The notes under the pieces are model-generated. The model was not told where the DNA came from. It did not search any database and saw only the letters and a program-made list of their open reading frames with translations. From Aphodovivens avicola (GTDB lineage: Bacteria; Actinomycetota; Coriobacteriia; Coriobacteriales; Eggerthellaceae): a stretch of 64,000 nucleotides of DNA. Both the position numbers and the translations under genes were made by a program. The stretch is taken from assembly GCA_018712515.1 (NCBI GenBank), contig DVGW01000013.1:1-64000 (forward strand), written 5' to 3'. Of this stretch, positions 25,221-33,195 are shown piece by piece (positions within the stretch are counted from its first letter, which is position 1; each line of letters starts with the position of its first letter).

Positions 25221-26502
25221 CGGATTTGCGCTTGGGCGCCGTCTCTCCGATGGCGCCGGCGTCGATGAAGGCGCGGTACAGCTCGAGTCGGTCCTCGATG
25301 ACGCCCGCGAGGCGGCGGATCGCCTCCTCGATGTTCTCGGGGGTCTCGTAGCTGAAGTTGATGCGCATGCAGTTCTTGCCCCGCGTGCCGCCGGGGAAGA
25401 ACGAGTCGCCCGGCACGTAGGTCACGCCCGCTTCGAGCGCCTCGGCCAGCATCGAGCCGGTGTCCATGTACTCGGGCAGCGTCACCCACACGAAGAAGCC
25501 GCCCTCCGGATGCGTCCACGATGCCTCGGGCGGGAAGTTCTCCTCCAGCGCCTTGAGCATCGCGTCGCGGCGCGCCTTGTAGGTGCGCACGAACCGCTGC
25601 AGCGTGCGCTGCCACGGCGTGTCGGTGAAGTAATGCTCGACGACGATCTGGTCGAACGAGCTGCCGCACAAATCCGAGCCCTGCTTGACCAGATTGACCT
25701 TGCCGATGATGGAGCGGGGCGCGGCGATCCATCCGCAGCGCAGGCCCGGCGCGAAGATCTTCGAGACCGTGCCCAGGTAGATCACGCGCTCGTCGAGCGC
25801 CTTGAGCGGGATCTGGTGGCCGCCCTCGTAGCGCAGGCGCCCGTACGGATCGTCCTCGACCACCAAGAAGTTGTACTCATGGGACAGCTCCAGCAGACGC
25901 TTGCGGCGCTCCGGCGTCATCGTGACGCCGCCGGGGTTTTGGAAGTTGGGGATGGTGTAGCAGAACTTCAGGCGCGGGTTGTTCTTGCCGATCTTTTTGA
26001 GCTCCTCCTCCAGGAGGTCCATTCGCATGCCCTCGTCGTCGAAGGGGATGGCGTGGACTTCGGGCTCGTAGGTCGAGAACGCCTGCAGCGCGGTCAGGTA
26101 CGTGGGGCCCTCCACCAAGATGATGTCGCCCGGATCGATGAACACCTTGCCGAGCAGGTCGAGCGCCTCCTGGGCGCCGCTCGTGATGAGCACCTGGTCG
26201 GGCTTGCAGCGCACGCCGATGTCGCGCATGAGCGTGCAGAAGACCTGCTTGGTCTCGACGCGGCCGTCGGTGGTGCCGTACTGGAGCGCCTGGGCGCGGT
26301 GGTCCTCCACCGCGGCGCGCACGGCCTTGCGGATGTTGGTGACGGGCAGAAGCGACACATCAGGCATGCCGCCGGACAGCGAGATGATATCGGGGCGCAC
26401 GGCGGCGGAGAACAGGTCGCGCACCGGAGATGAGCGCATCTTCTCGATGCGATGGGCGTGCTTGTCGTCGGTTTTATCGAACGTGAGATGGGCCGATGTC
26501 AT
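25216..26502 (-). CDS. PLP-dependent class I/II aminotransferase (LysN/2-aminoadipate type)
   Basis: 428 residues. Fold-type I aminotransferase: IISLSGGMPDVSLLP, TSGAQEALDLL, YTIPNFQNPGGVTM, EDDPYGRLRYEGG, Schiff-base lysine in LGTVSKIFAPGLRCGW, and C-terminal NCMRINFS (Arg binds the substrate carboxylate). Resembles branched-chain/aromatic or 2-aminoadipate aminotransferases; the substrate is not certain. No N-terminal GntR domain, so it is not a MocR regulator. The stop codon and last residues lie in the REP-like palindrome. Confidence 0.88.
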   Translation of the reverse strand: MTSAHLTFDKTDDKHAHRIEKMRSSPVRDLFSAAVRPDIISLSGGMPDVSLLPVTNIRKAVRAAVEDHRAQALQYGTTDGRVETKQVFCTLMRDIGVRCKPDQVLITSGAQEALDLLGKVFIDPGDIILVEGPTYLTALQAFSTYEPEVHAIPFDDEGMRMDLLEEELKKIGKNNPRLKFCYTIPNFQNPGGVTMTPERRKRLLELSHEYNFLVVEDDPYGRLRYEGGHQIPLKALDERVIYLGTVSKIFAPGLRCGWIAAPRSIIGKVNLVKQGSDLCGSSFDQIVVEHYFTDTPWQRTLQRFVRTYKARRDAMLKALEENFPPEASWTHPEGGFFVWVTLPEYMDTGSMLAEALEAGVTYVPGDSFFPGGTRGKNCMRINFSYETPENIEEAIRRLAGVIEDRLELYRAFIDAGAIGETAPKRKSE

Positions 26503-26536
26503 ACTGCGTTTTCCTCCCCTCGCTCGGAATATCCTG

Positions 26537-27112
26537 CTAGGGTAGCACGCATTTATTCAAATACGCCGCCGCGTCGCGAAAAGCCCGCAAGGCAACCAAA
26601 TCGTCGGTGAAGCTCACCTGGACGCGCGCCGTTCCCGCCGCCTCGTCGATCCAGTCGGTGGTGCCGACGAACGCGGCGTCGTCGCACGTCGCGGCACGTG
26701 TCTGCAGATCGATGACGAGGTGCTCGAGCAGATGCGGCAGCGGCGTGCGGTCCATGACGGACGCGAACGTGGGGCCGCTTTCGTTGACGCACGTGTGGTG
26801 CGGAAGGGCGGGGAAATCGGCGCGGACGCGGCGGATGAGCGCGGGCGTGGTGAGGCGCGGCGCGTCGGGCGCAAGGCGCACCTCGCACACGAGGCGGCCC
26901 GAGCCCACGGTCATGCGCCCGATCGAAATCGGCGCCGTGCGCTCGCGCACCGAGGGGCACGAGGCGCGCCTCGGGGAATCGGGAGCCGAGGCGCGCGTGT
27001 TTTCCGGACGGTCGGAAGCCTGCGCGCGGCGGAGCTGCGCCGCGCGAGGCGGAGCGGCTGCGCCGACGGGGCCTTCCCCGCCAGCGGATCCATCCCTGCG
27101 TTCGGAACCCAT
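26537..27112 (-). CDS. Uncharacterised protein resembling the cyanophycin synthetase N-terminal region
   Basis: 191 residues from ATG 27112. The first 60 residues are basic and low-complexity. The rest is a compact domain with PLPHLLEHLVIDLQTRA, close to the LEH..LELQ motif of the N-terminal domain of cyanophycin synthetase-like proteins, but there is no ATP-grasp or Mur ligase part, so no synthetase activity is claimed. A later start (MTVGSGRLVCEV) would give only the domain. Follows the Ala-rich protein gene by 17 nt. Confidence 0.55.
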   Translation of the reverse strand: MGSERRDGSAGGEGPVGAAAPPRAAQLRRAQASDRPENTRASAPDSPRRASCPSVRERTAPISIGRMTVGSGRLVCEVRLAPDAPRLTTPALIRRVRADFPALPHHTCVNESGPTFASVMDRTPLPHLLEHLVIDLQTRAATCDDAAFVGTTDWIDEAAGTARVQVSFTDDLVALRAFRDAAAYLNKCVLP

Positions 27113-27129
27113 CGCGACCCGCTTCGACG

Positions 27130-28509
27130 CTACATGAGGTCTTCGGGCGAAAGCGCGTTGGAGCCCACGGATCCGCCGCCGCTCGACGTGAGGGCCTCCT
27201 CGATGCGCAGCTCGTTTTGGCGCTGCTCCTCGGCAGCAGCCTCCGCCTCCGCCGCGGCCTGCTCTTCCGCAGCGGCCTGCTCTTCGGCGCTAGGCTGCTC
27301 GGCGGCGGGCTGCTCGGCGGCGCCCTCTTCGGGCGTCGTTTGCTGTCCCTCGGAGGCCTCGGCGCCTTCGGCGGGCTGCTCCTGGACGGGCTCAGGCTCG
27401 CGCGAGAGCACCAGCGATCCCTCGCCCAAAGAGGGGCTCGTCTGCGGCTGGCCGGTGATCATGCCGATGAGGCACGACCACGACCAGGCGATATCGCTCG
27501 TGATCGTATCGAACATGCCGAACGATCCGTCCTGGATGGCCACCTGGGTGCGATCCGCGGAGAAGCGGTAGCGCGCTTGGCCGGACAGATCGCCGAACGT
27601 GAACGTCAGCGTCTTCGCGCCGGAGTCCATCGCGTAGGCGTAGGCCTCCTTGTCGGTGAGGTGGATCGAACCCTCGTCGATCGTGACCACGTTGGCGGAA
27701 TCGGCGATGTGCCACTGGCCCTGGAGGTCGGCGGCGTCGTCGTAGCGCAGCCAGCGGTCCCACGAGAACAGCGCGACGGCGATGACGATGAGTGCGACGA
27801 TGGCGGCGGCGATCCACAGCGCCAGATGCTTCGGCTTGCGGATCGCGCGGACGGATGCGCGTTTCGAGGGCTTGCCGGGCTTGGCATCGGTTGCCTCCGC
27901 CGCGTCGGCTGCGTCGGCCGCGACGGTCGTGCCGGTTGCCTCGGCTGCGTCGGCGCCCTCCGCGTCCGAAGGCGCCTCCGTCCCTTCGGATCCGGATGCC
28001 TCCGCATCCTTCTCGGAAGAGGGCCTCTCATCAGCGCTTTCAGGGGAAGAAGCGACTTCTCCCTCCGGCGCGGAGGATGCGGGCGCGGCGCTCCCGGCAC
28101 CGTCAGCGGCGTCGGAGGCCGTCGCTCCGTCGGCGGATACCGCCTCGGCGGCAGGCGCCGTTTCGACAGCGGGCGCCATCGCGGCCGGTGCGGATCCATC
28201 GGATTTCGTCGCAGCAGCCGAAAGGGTGGCAGGCTCCGATCCGGAGGCCGTCGGCACGACGCCCCCGGAAGTCGCGGGAGCGGCGGATCCGGCCCCCACG
28301 GCGACAGGCGCGGCGGAAGCCGAAGGGGATTCCTTCGCGACGGACGTCGCAGGCGCGGCCGCAGCGCCTGTCGCGGACGAGGCCGCCCGAGATGCGGGCG
28401 CAGCGGCCTCCGCAGCCGCCTTCTCCTCCTGCAGCTGAGCTGCGATCTGGGACAGGGGGACCGTCGCCTTGCGCGGCCTGTTCTTACGCTTGCGGACCAA
28501 TGACCTCAA
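27130..28509 (-). CDS. Ala-rich single-pass membrane protein
   Basis: 459 residues. Basic N-terminus, about 200 residues of Ala/Ser/Pro low complexity, one membrane helix (LALWIAAAIVALIVIAVALFSW), then an extracytoplasmic domain of about 120 residues (LQGQWHIADSANVVTIDEGSIHLTD) resembling a small lipocalin-like beta-barrel, and a Gln/Glu/Ala tail. The start is a TTG inside serS, overlapping it by 26 nt; another TTG at 28500 is possible. No known family. Cotranscribed after serS. Confidence 0.65.
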   Translation of the reverse strand: MRSLVRKRKNRPRKATVPLSQIAAQLQEEKAAAEAAAPASRAASSATGAAAAPATSVAKESPSASAAPVAVGAGSAAPATSGGVVPTASGSEPATLSAAATKSDGSAPAAMAPAVETAPAAEAVSADGATASDAADGAGSAAPASSAPEGEVASSPESADERPSSEKDAEASGSEGTEAPSDAEGADAAEATGTTVAADAADAAEATDAKPGKPSKRASVRAIRKPKHLALWIAAAIVALIVIAVALFSWDRWLRYDDAADLQGQWHIADSANVVTIDEGSIHLTDKEAYAYAMDSGAKTLTFTFGDLSGQARYRFSADRTQVAIQDGSFGMFDTITSDIAWSWSCLIGMITGQPQTSPSLGEGSLVLSREPEPVQEQPAEGAEASEGQQTTPEEGAAEQPAAEQPSAEEQAAAEEQAAAEAEAAAEEQRQNELRIEEALTSSGGGSVGSNALSPEDLM

Positions 28510-29776
28510 CGCCGCCCATGTAGGGGACCAGCACGTCGGGCACGCGGATGGTGCCGTCGGGCTGCTGGAAGTTCTCGAGGATGGCAGCCATCGTGCGGCC
28601 CGCGGGCAGGCCGCTGCCGTTCAGCGTGTGCAGAAAACGCGAGCCCTTGAAGTTCTCGGGGTCGCGGTACTTGATGTTGGCGCGACGGGCCTGGAAATCG
28701 CCGCAGTTGGAGCACGACGAGATCTCCTTGTAATCGTTGTAGCTGGGCAGCCAGACCTCGATGTCGTAGGTCTGCTGGGCGGAGAAGCCCAGATCGCCCG
28801 TGCACAGCGCGATGACGCGGTACGGCAGGCCCAGCTGCTGGAGCAGGTACTCCGCCTCGGCGGTCATGCTCTCCAGCTCCTCGTCGGACTGCTCGGGCGT
28901 GGCGAACTTGACCATCTCGACCTTGTCGAACTCGTGCTGGCGGATGATGCCGCGCGTGTCGCGGCCGGCGGAGCCCGCTTCCTCGCGGAAGCAGGGGGTG
29001 AACGCGGTGTAGCGCAGCGGCAGGTCGGCCGCGTCGAGCACCTCGCCGGCGTGCAGGTTGGTAAGCGTCACCTCGGCGGTCGGGATCAGGAACATGTCGC
29101 CGCTCACATGGTAGGCGTCGTCCTCGAACTTGGGCAGCTGGCCCGTGCCGAACATGGTCTGGCGCTTCACCACCACCGGCGGCCACCACTCCTTGAAGCC
29201 GCGCGACGCGTGGGTGTCGACGAAGAAGTTGATGAGCGCGCGCTCCAGGCGGGCGCCCAAACCGCCCAGCACGGTGAAACGGCTGCCCGAGAGCTTGTTG
29301 CCGCGCTCGAAGTCGAGGATGTCGAGGTCGGTGCCCAAATCCCAATGCGGCTTGGCCTCGAAGCCCTCGGCCGCGAAATCGCGCGGGGTGCCCCAGCGGC
29401 GGATCTCGGGATTCTCGGTCTCATCCTTGCCGACGGGCGTCTTGTCATTGGGGAGGTTGGGCGTGTGGGCGATGAGGTCGTTGAGCTTGCCCTCGACCTC
29501 GTCGCGGCGGGCGTCGAGCTCGGCGATCTGGTCGTTGATGGCGCGCACGCGCTCCTTGGCCGCCTCGGCCTCGTCCTTCTTGCCCTCCGACATCATCTTG
29601 CCGATGGACTTGGACGCGGTGTTGCGCTCCTGCTGCAGCGCCTCGACCTCGGCGATGACGGCGCGGCGGGCCTCATCGAGTTCGGAGAAGAGCGCGGAAT
29701 CCCAAGAGGCGTTGCGATTCTTCATCGCCTGGGCAACTTCCTCCTGATGGTCGCGGACATAACGGATGTCTAGCAT
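28484..29776 (-). CDS. serS: Serine--tRNA ligase
   Basis: 430 residues. Class II aminoacyl-tRNA synthetase charging tRNA-Ser (two tRNA-Ser genes lie further on in this window). N-terminal coiled-coil arm (25-100) that grips the long variable arm; catalytic motif 2 in TPCFREEAGSAGRDTRGIIRQHEFDKVE, and motif 3 in LNGSGLPAGRTMAAILEN. AAGGAG 7 nt before ATG 29776 sets the start; the frame continues upstream but without support. First gene of a three-gene unit. Confidence 0.95.
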   Translation of the reverse strand: MLDIRYVRDHQEEVAQAMKNRNASWDSALFSELDEARRAVIAEVEALQQERNTASKSIGKMMSEGKKDEAEAAKERVRAINDQIAELDARRDEVEGKLNDLIAHTPNLPNDKTPVGKDETENPEIRRWGTPRDFAAEGFEAKPHWDLGTDLDILDFERGNKLSGSRFTVLGGLGARLERALINFFVDTHASRGFKEWWPPVVVKRQTMFGTGQLPKFEDDAYHVSGDMFLIPTAEVTLTNLHAGEVLDAADLPLRYTAFTPCFREEAGSAGRDTRGIIRQHEFDKVEMVKFATPEQSDEELESMTAEAEYLLQQLGLPYRVIALCTGDLGFSAQQTYDIEVWLPSYNDYKEISSCSNCGDFQARRANIKYRDPENFKGSRFLHTLNGSGLPAGRTMAAILENFQQPDGTIRVPDVLVPYMGGVEVIGPQA

Positions 29777-29923
29777 GATCGCGCTCCTTTTGCTTTTCGC
29801 TTCAACGTTCGATTGACCTGCGGCGCGCCGAAAACGCGTCGCGGCGGGACGGCTTGTCAGTATAGCGCAGCCCGACGCGCCCGCCCCGCGCCCATCCGCA
29901 TTCCGCACGCCATCGCCATCTGA

Positions 29924-30001
29924 ATGAGAAAAAGGGACAGTCACTTTTTCTCATTTTCAAACGTCGGATGAGAAAAAGTGACTGTCCCTTTTTTCTCATT
30001 C
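29924..30001. repeat. Two REP-like palindromes in opposite orientation (copies 3 and 4)
   Basis: Copy 3 at 29924-29956 (loop GGACAGTCA) and copy 4 at 29969-30001 (loop GTGACTGTCC) are inverted relative to each other, separated by 12 bp. Paired REPs of this kind are common in REP systems. They sit between serS and the LysR gene. Confidence 0.85.
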
Positions 30002-30162
30002 GCAACCGGAGGTTGTCGATCGGGGGCGTATGAGGCTGATCACCGCCCTGATGCGCCGTCCGCCCGGGGAGTCGCACATCTTCAACTTTTTCTTAAGGTA
30101 AGTTTAATCAAAGGGCGTCCCGAGCGCGCGGACGCCCCGCCGCTTCGTCAGAGGGACACGCC

Positions 30163-31077
30163 ATGAACGTCACCCAGCTCAAATACCTCCGCGCCGTCAT
30201 CAGCGAGGGAAGCTTCGCCAAAGCAGCCCAGGCGCTGTACGTGTCGCCCCAGGCGATCTCGAAGGCGATCAAGGCGCTCGAGGAGGAGCTGCGATTCCCC
30301 CTGTTCACGCGCGAGGGCCGGGGCATCGCGCCCACCGACGTCGCCGTGCGCTTCTCGAAACAGGCCGAAGATGCCGTGAGATCGTTCGACGACCTGGCGA
30401 TCTACGCCTCGGGCTGCCAGGAGGCCGACGAGGCGTGCGATATCCGGCTCGGGGTCGTCGAGGCGGCATCGCGGTGCCAGGTGTTTTTCCCCGAGGACTT
30501 CTCGCCGTACCGCACGATGCATCGGAACACGAAGCTCCACCTGACGTTTCTGGCAAACGAGTCGTGCGCGGCGGCGCTGCGGTCGGGGATGCTGGACGCC
30601 GCCATCGTTCTAGGGACGATCGACGGGCAGGGGTTCGAGCATCACCGCGTCGGCATGCTCCACCCCCATGCGGTGATGATGCGCACCCACGAGCTCGCCC
30701 GTCGGAGCCGCCTTGTGCTCGACGATCTGGACGGGCGTCCGGTGGCGCTCCCCGTCGACCGGGGCTGGATGCTCCCGCGGATGGCCGAGCAATGCCGTCT
30801 GCGCCGCATCGTGCCCCGGTTCGCCGACCTTCCGCCCTCGCGCGAGGCGGCGGGGCGCTTCATCCGCCAAGGGGGAATCGTCCTGGTGGCGCGCGAGAAC
30901 CGTTTCGCCGCGCCGCCCGCCGACATGGCGTCCCTGCCGTTCGACGCCGACGAGCGCTTCACGGTTCCGCTCAACCTGGTGCACCGAAGCGATCGATCAC
31001 GCGCCATCGCGCGCCTCTACGCCTTCATCGCCACGATGGCGCGGCAGAACTTCGCCCAAGCGAGGGAGAGCGCATGA
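30163..31077 (+). CDS. LysR-family transcriptional regulator
   Basis: 304 residues. N-terminal winged helix-turn-helix (MNVTQLKYLRAVISEGSFAKAAQALYVSPQAISKAIKALEEEL, helix-turn-helix near 18-37), then a substrate-binding-like effector domain (about 90-295). GAGGGA precedes the ATG. Divergent from serS across the REP pair. The effector and target are unknown; LysR regulators often control an adjacent divergent gene, but none other than serS is here. Confidence 0.88.
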   Translation: MNVTQLKYLRAVISEGSFAKAAQALYVSPQAISKAIKALEEELRFPLFTREGRGIAPTDVAVRFSKQAEDAVRSFDDLAIYASGCQEADEACDIRLGVVEAASRCQVFFPEDFSPYRTMHRNTKLHLTFLANESCAAALRSGMLDAAIVLGTIDGQGFEHHRVGMLHPHAVMMRTHELARRSRLVLDDLDGRPVALPVDRGWMLPRMAEQCRLRRIVPRFADLPPSREAAGRFIRQGGIVLVARENRFAAPPADMASLPFDADERFTVPLNLVHRSDRSRAIARLYAFIATMARQNFAQARESA

Positions 31078-31221
31078 TGCGCAGACGGGCAGAGAAGCGC
31101 GGCGAAGACGGTTGCACGCCCGAAGGACGTGAAGAGGGCGTCGCGGGACGGATCATGGCGAGGACGGGCGATCCGTTCGGGCGAAACCGATCGAGATCGT
31201 GCGGAAGGGGCGGGCGGTGCG

Positions 31222-31461
31222 CTAATCGATGCCCGCGAAGAAGTCGACGTGGGATGTCCCCAAGCCCGAGAGGATCTTGTTCAGCGTGCTCATGCGCAGG
31301 TCGCACTTGCCGCGCTCGATGTCCGATAGATGGCTCTTGTTCAAATCGGTCATCAGGGCGAATCGACGCAAGGAGATATCCTGCTCTTCCCTGAGAGCGC
31401 GAATCCGCAATCCGATTTTCCTAGCAGAAACCTCCATGCGAATCAGCCTATTGACAACCAT
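31222..31461 (-). CDS. XRE-family helix-turn-helix protein
   Basis: 79 residues. Single HTH_3 domain: LRIRALREEQDISLRRFALMTDLNKSHLSDIERGKCDLRMSTLNKIL. Start ATG 31461 or the ATG 24 nt later (MEVSARK); no good ribosome site for either. Divergent from the small gene at 31512; the shared 50-bp region holds TTGACA (31451-31456) and an inverted CGTACACG-like element, a natural place for autoregulation. The ORF converges on lysR. Confidence 0.75.
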   Translation of the reverse strand: MVVNRLIRMEVSARKIGLRIRALREEQDISLRRFALMTDLNKSHLSDIERGKCDLRMSTLNKILSGLGTSHVDFFAGID

Positions 31462-31511
31462 ACGTTGCGTGTACGGTTATAACCGGACACATGGAGCATT
31501 TAGGAGAGAAA

Positions 31512-31886
31512 ATGCCCGCCTTCGACCCGGAACATTTCGAGAAGCTGCTCGCCTGCAAGCGGGCGGCGATGGAATACCTTTCGCACTGCCTGCCGGAGGA
31601 GCTCGACGAGGCGGAGCGCCTGCTGTGCGTCGAGGTGGCGAACTGCGCCGAGGCTCTCCGCCGAAGGGGCCGCGGCGGGAACGCGGCCACGCACGACGCA
31701 GGTCCGCATCCCGAAACACCGCTCCACGCCGCAGACAACGCACCCTGTCCCGCTGCGCGCGCTCGCGACGACGAAGGCGCACCCCGTCCCGGAGCCGCCA
31801 CGCCCCGCCCCGCCGACGGCGATCCGCTTGACGTTGATTATCTGGATTGCCCGCCACGGGACGGCGGTGCAGTATACTGCCCCTGA
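31512..31886 (+). CDS. Small uncharacterised protein divergent from the XRE regulator
   Basis: 124 residues. N-terminal half helical (AFDPEHFEKLLACKRAAMEYLSHCLPEELDEAERLLCVEVANCAEAL), C-terminal half low-complexity Ala/Pro/Arg-rich. AGGAG five nt before ATG 31512 makes it more credible than the ATG at 31491. Probable partner or target of the adjacent XRE protein; function unknown. Confidence 0.5.
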   Translation: MPAFDPEHFEKLLACKRAAMEYLSHCLPEELDEAERLLCVEVANCAEALRRRGRGGNAATHDAGPHPETPLHAADNAPCPAARARDDEGAPRPGAATPRPADGDPLDVDYLDCPPRDGGAVYCP

Positions 31887-31963
31887 TGAACTTTACGGAA
31901 GCCGCGGGGCGCGCCGATGCGCGGCCGTTCGCGGCGGGCAACCTGCGAGAACGAAGAGGACCC

Positions 31964-32170
31964 ATGGACTTCGAACAGATCTACCACTTCCTGTTCCAAA
32001 CCTACGGCGGCATCGGATGCATGGTCGGCGCCGGCATCGTCATCTGCCTGATCGCCTGCATCATCATGGAGAGGCGCACGCGCAAGCTGTTCGTCGACCG
32101 CCCCAAGTCTAAAGACGAGTGGTCCCTGTTCGACGACGATGATGAGGACGAGGAGAATTCCAAGGAATAG
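31964..32170 (+). CDS. Small single-pass membrane protein
   Basis: 68 residues from ATG 31964 (GAGG upstream). One membrane helix (GGIGCMVGAGIVICLIACIIME) followed by a basic patch RRTRKLF and a very acidic tail DEWSLFDDDDEDEE. Longer in-frame starts are possible but overlap the previous gene. Charge pattern suggests the tail is cytoplasmic. Unknown family. Confidence 0.55.
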   Translation: MDFEQIYHFLFQTYGGIGCMVGAGIVICLIACIIMERRTRKLFVDRPKSKDEWSLFDDDDEDEENSKE

Positions 32171-32271
32171 CCTTCCCGCAACCAGCCCGCAATAAAACCC
32201 GTCCATACTCAGCATCGCACCGCGCCGCACGTAGTTGCGGCGCATTTACCTTGCAAGGGAAAGGAAGCATC

Positions 32272-33180
32272 GTGACCGACACGATCGAAACGACCGAACC
32301 CGCCGCCTCCGACGCGCTGTACGCGCGCCAGGGCGCCTACATCCCCCGCATCGCCGCCGTTCACGACCTGTGCGGCTACGGCAAGTGCTCGCTGGGCGTC
32401 GCCATCCCCGTCCTGTCCGCCGCCGGCTGCGACGTGTGCCCGGTTCCGACGGGCCTGTTCTCCAGCCACACGGCGTTCCCCGGCTGGTACATGCACGACA
32501 CGACCGACATCCTGGCCGACTACCTGAACGCGTGGAAGGGCATCGACGTCGACATCGATGCGGTCTACTCGGGATTCTTGGGAGCGCCGGAGCAGGTCGA
32601 CATCATCCGCGGCATCTACGAGACCTATCCGCACGCGCTGCGCGTGGTCGATCCCGTCATGGCCGACCACGGCAAGGTCTACCCCACCTACACGCCCGAG
32701 CTGTGCGATGCGATGGCGCAGCTCGCCGCCGACGCCGACATCCTCACGCCCAACCTCACCGAGGCGGCGATCATCCTGGGCGAGCCCATCGGCGACGCGT
32801 GGGGCGGCGTCGACATCAGCGAGGCGGAGGCGGGGCGCCTGGTCGAGGCGCTGCTGGCCAAGGGCGCCAAGAACGTGGTGCTCAAGGGCATCCAGCGCGC
32901 GGGCGAGAACGTCATCCGCAACTACGTGGGCGGCGCCGAGTGCGACCTGACCGAGGTGCACAACGAGTACCTGCCCTACATGCTGCACGGCACGGGCGAT
33001 CTGTACTGCTCGGCCCTGATGGCGGCGGTCATGTGCGAGCGCAGCCTGGCCGACGCGGCGCGGTTCGCGGGCGATCTGGTGCACGACGCGATGATCGTGA
33101 GCGCCCAGCAGCCGCATTTCCAGGAACGCGGCGTCAGCTTCGAGCTGCTGCTGGGAAAGGTGTGCGACCTGCTGGATTAA
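32272..33180 (+). CDS. Pyridoxamine/pyridoxal kinase (PfkB-like ribokinase superfamily)
   Basis: 302 residues from GTG 32272, chosen over an upstream TTG because of GGAAAGGAAG before it. Motifs of the PdxK/PdxY family: AAVHDLCGYGKCSLGVAIPVLSAAGCDVCPVPTGLFSSHTAF at the N-terminus, VVDPVMADHGK, TPNLTEA, and the ATP/anion-hole signature GTGDLYCSALM with catalytic Asp. Phosphorylates vitamin B6 vitamers for PLP supply. Single gene, converging with the kinase gene at 33196. Confidence 0.88.
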   Translation: MTDTIETTEPAASDALYARQGAYIPRIAAVHDLCGYGKCSLGVAIPVLSAAGCDVCPVPTGLFSSHTAFPGWYMHDTTDILADYLNAWKGIDVDIDAVYSGFLGAPEQVDIIRGIYETYPHALRVVDPVMADHGKVYPTYTPELCDAMAQLAADADILTPNLTEAAIILGEPIGDAWGGVDISEAEAGRLVEALLAKGAKNVVLKGIQRAGENVIRNYVGGAECDLTEVHNEYLPYMLHGTGDLYCSALMAAVMCERSLADAARFAGDLVHDAMIVSAQQPHFQERGVSFELLLGKVCDLLD

Positions 33181-33195
33181 AGGGTCGGCGTCGCG

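Noticed and set aside
31129..31394. Short plus-strand frames after lysR
   Set aside because: They overlap the XRE gene antisense and have no ribosome site.
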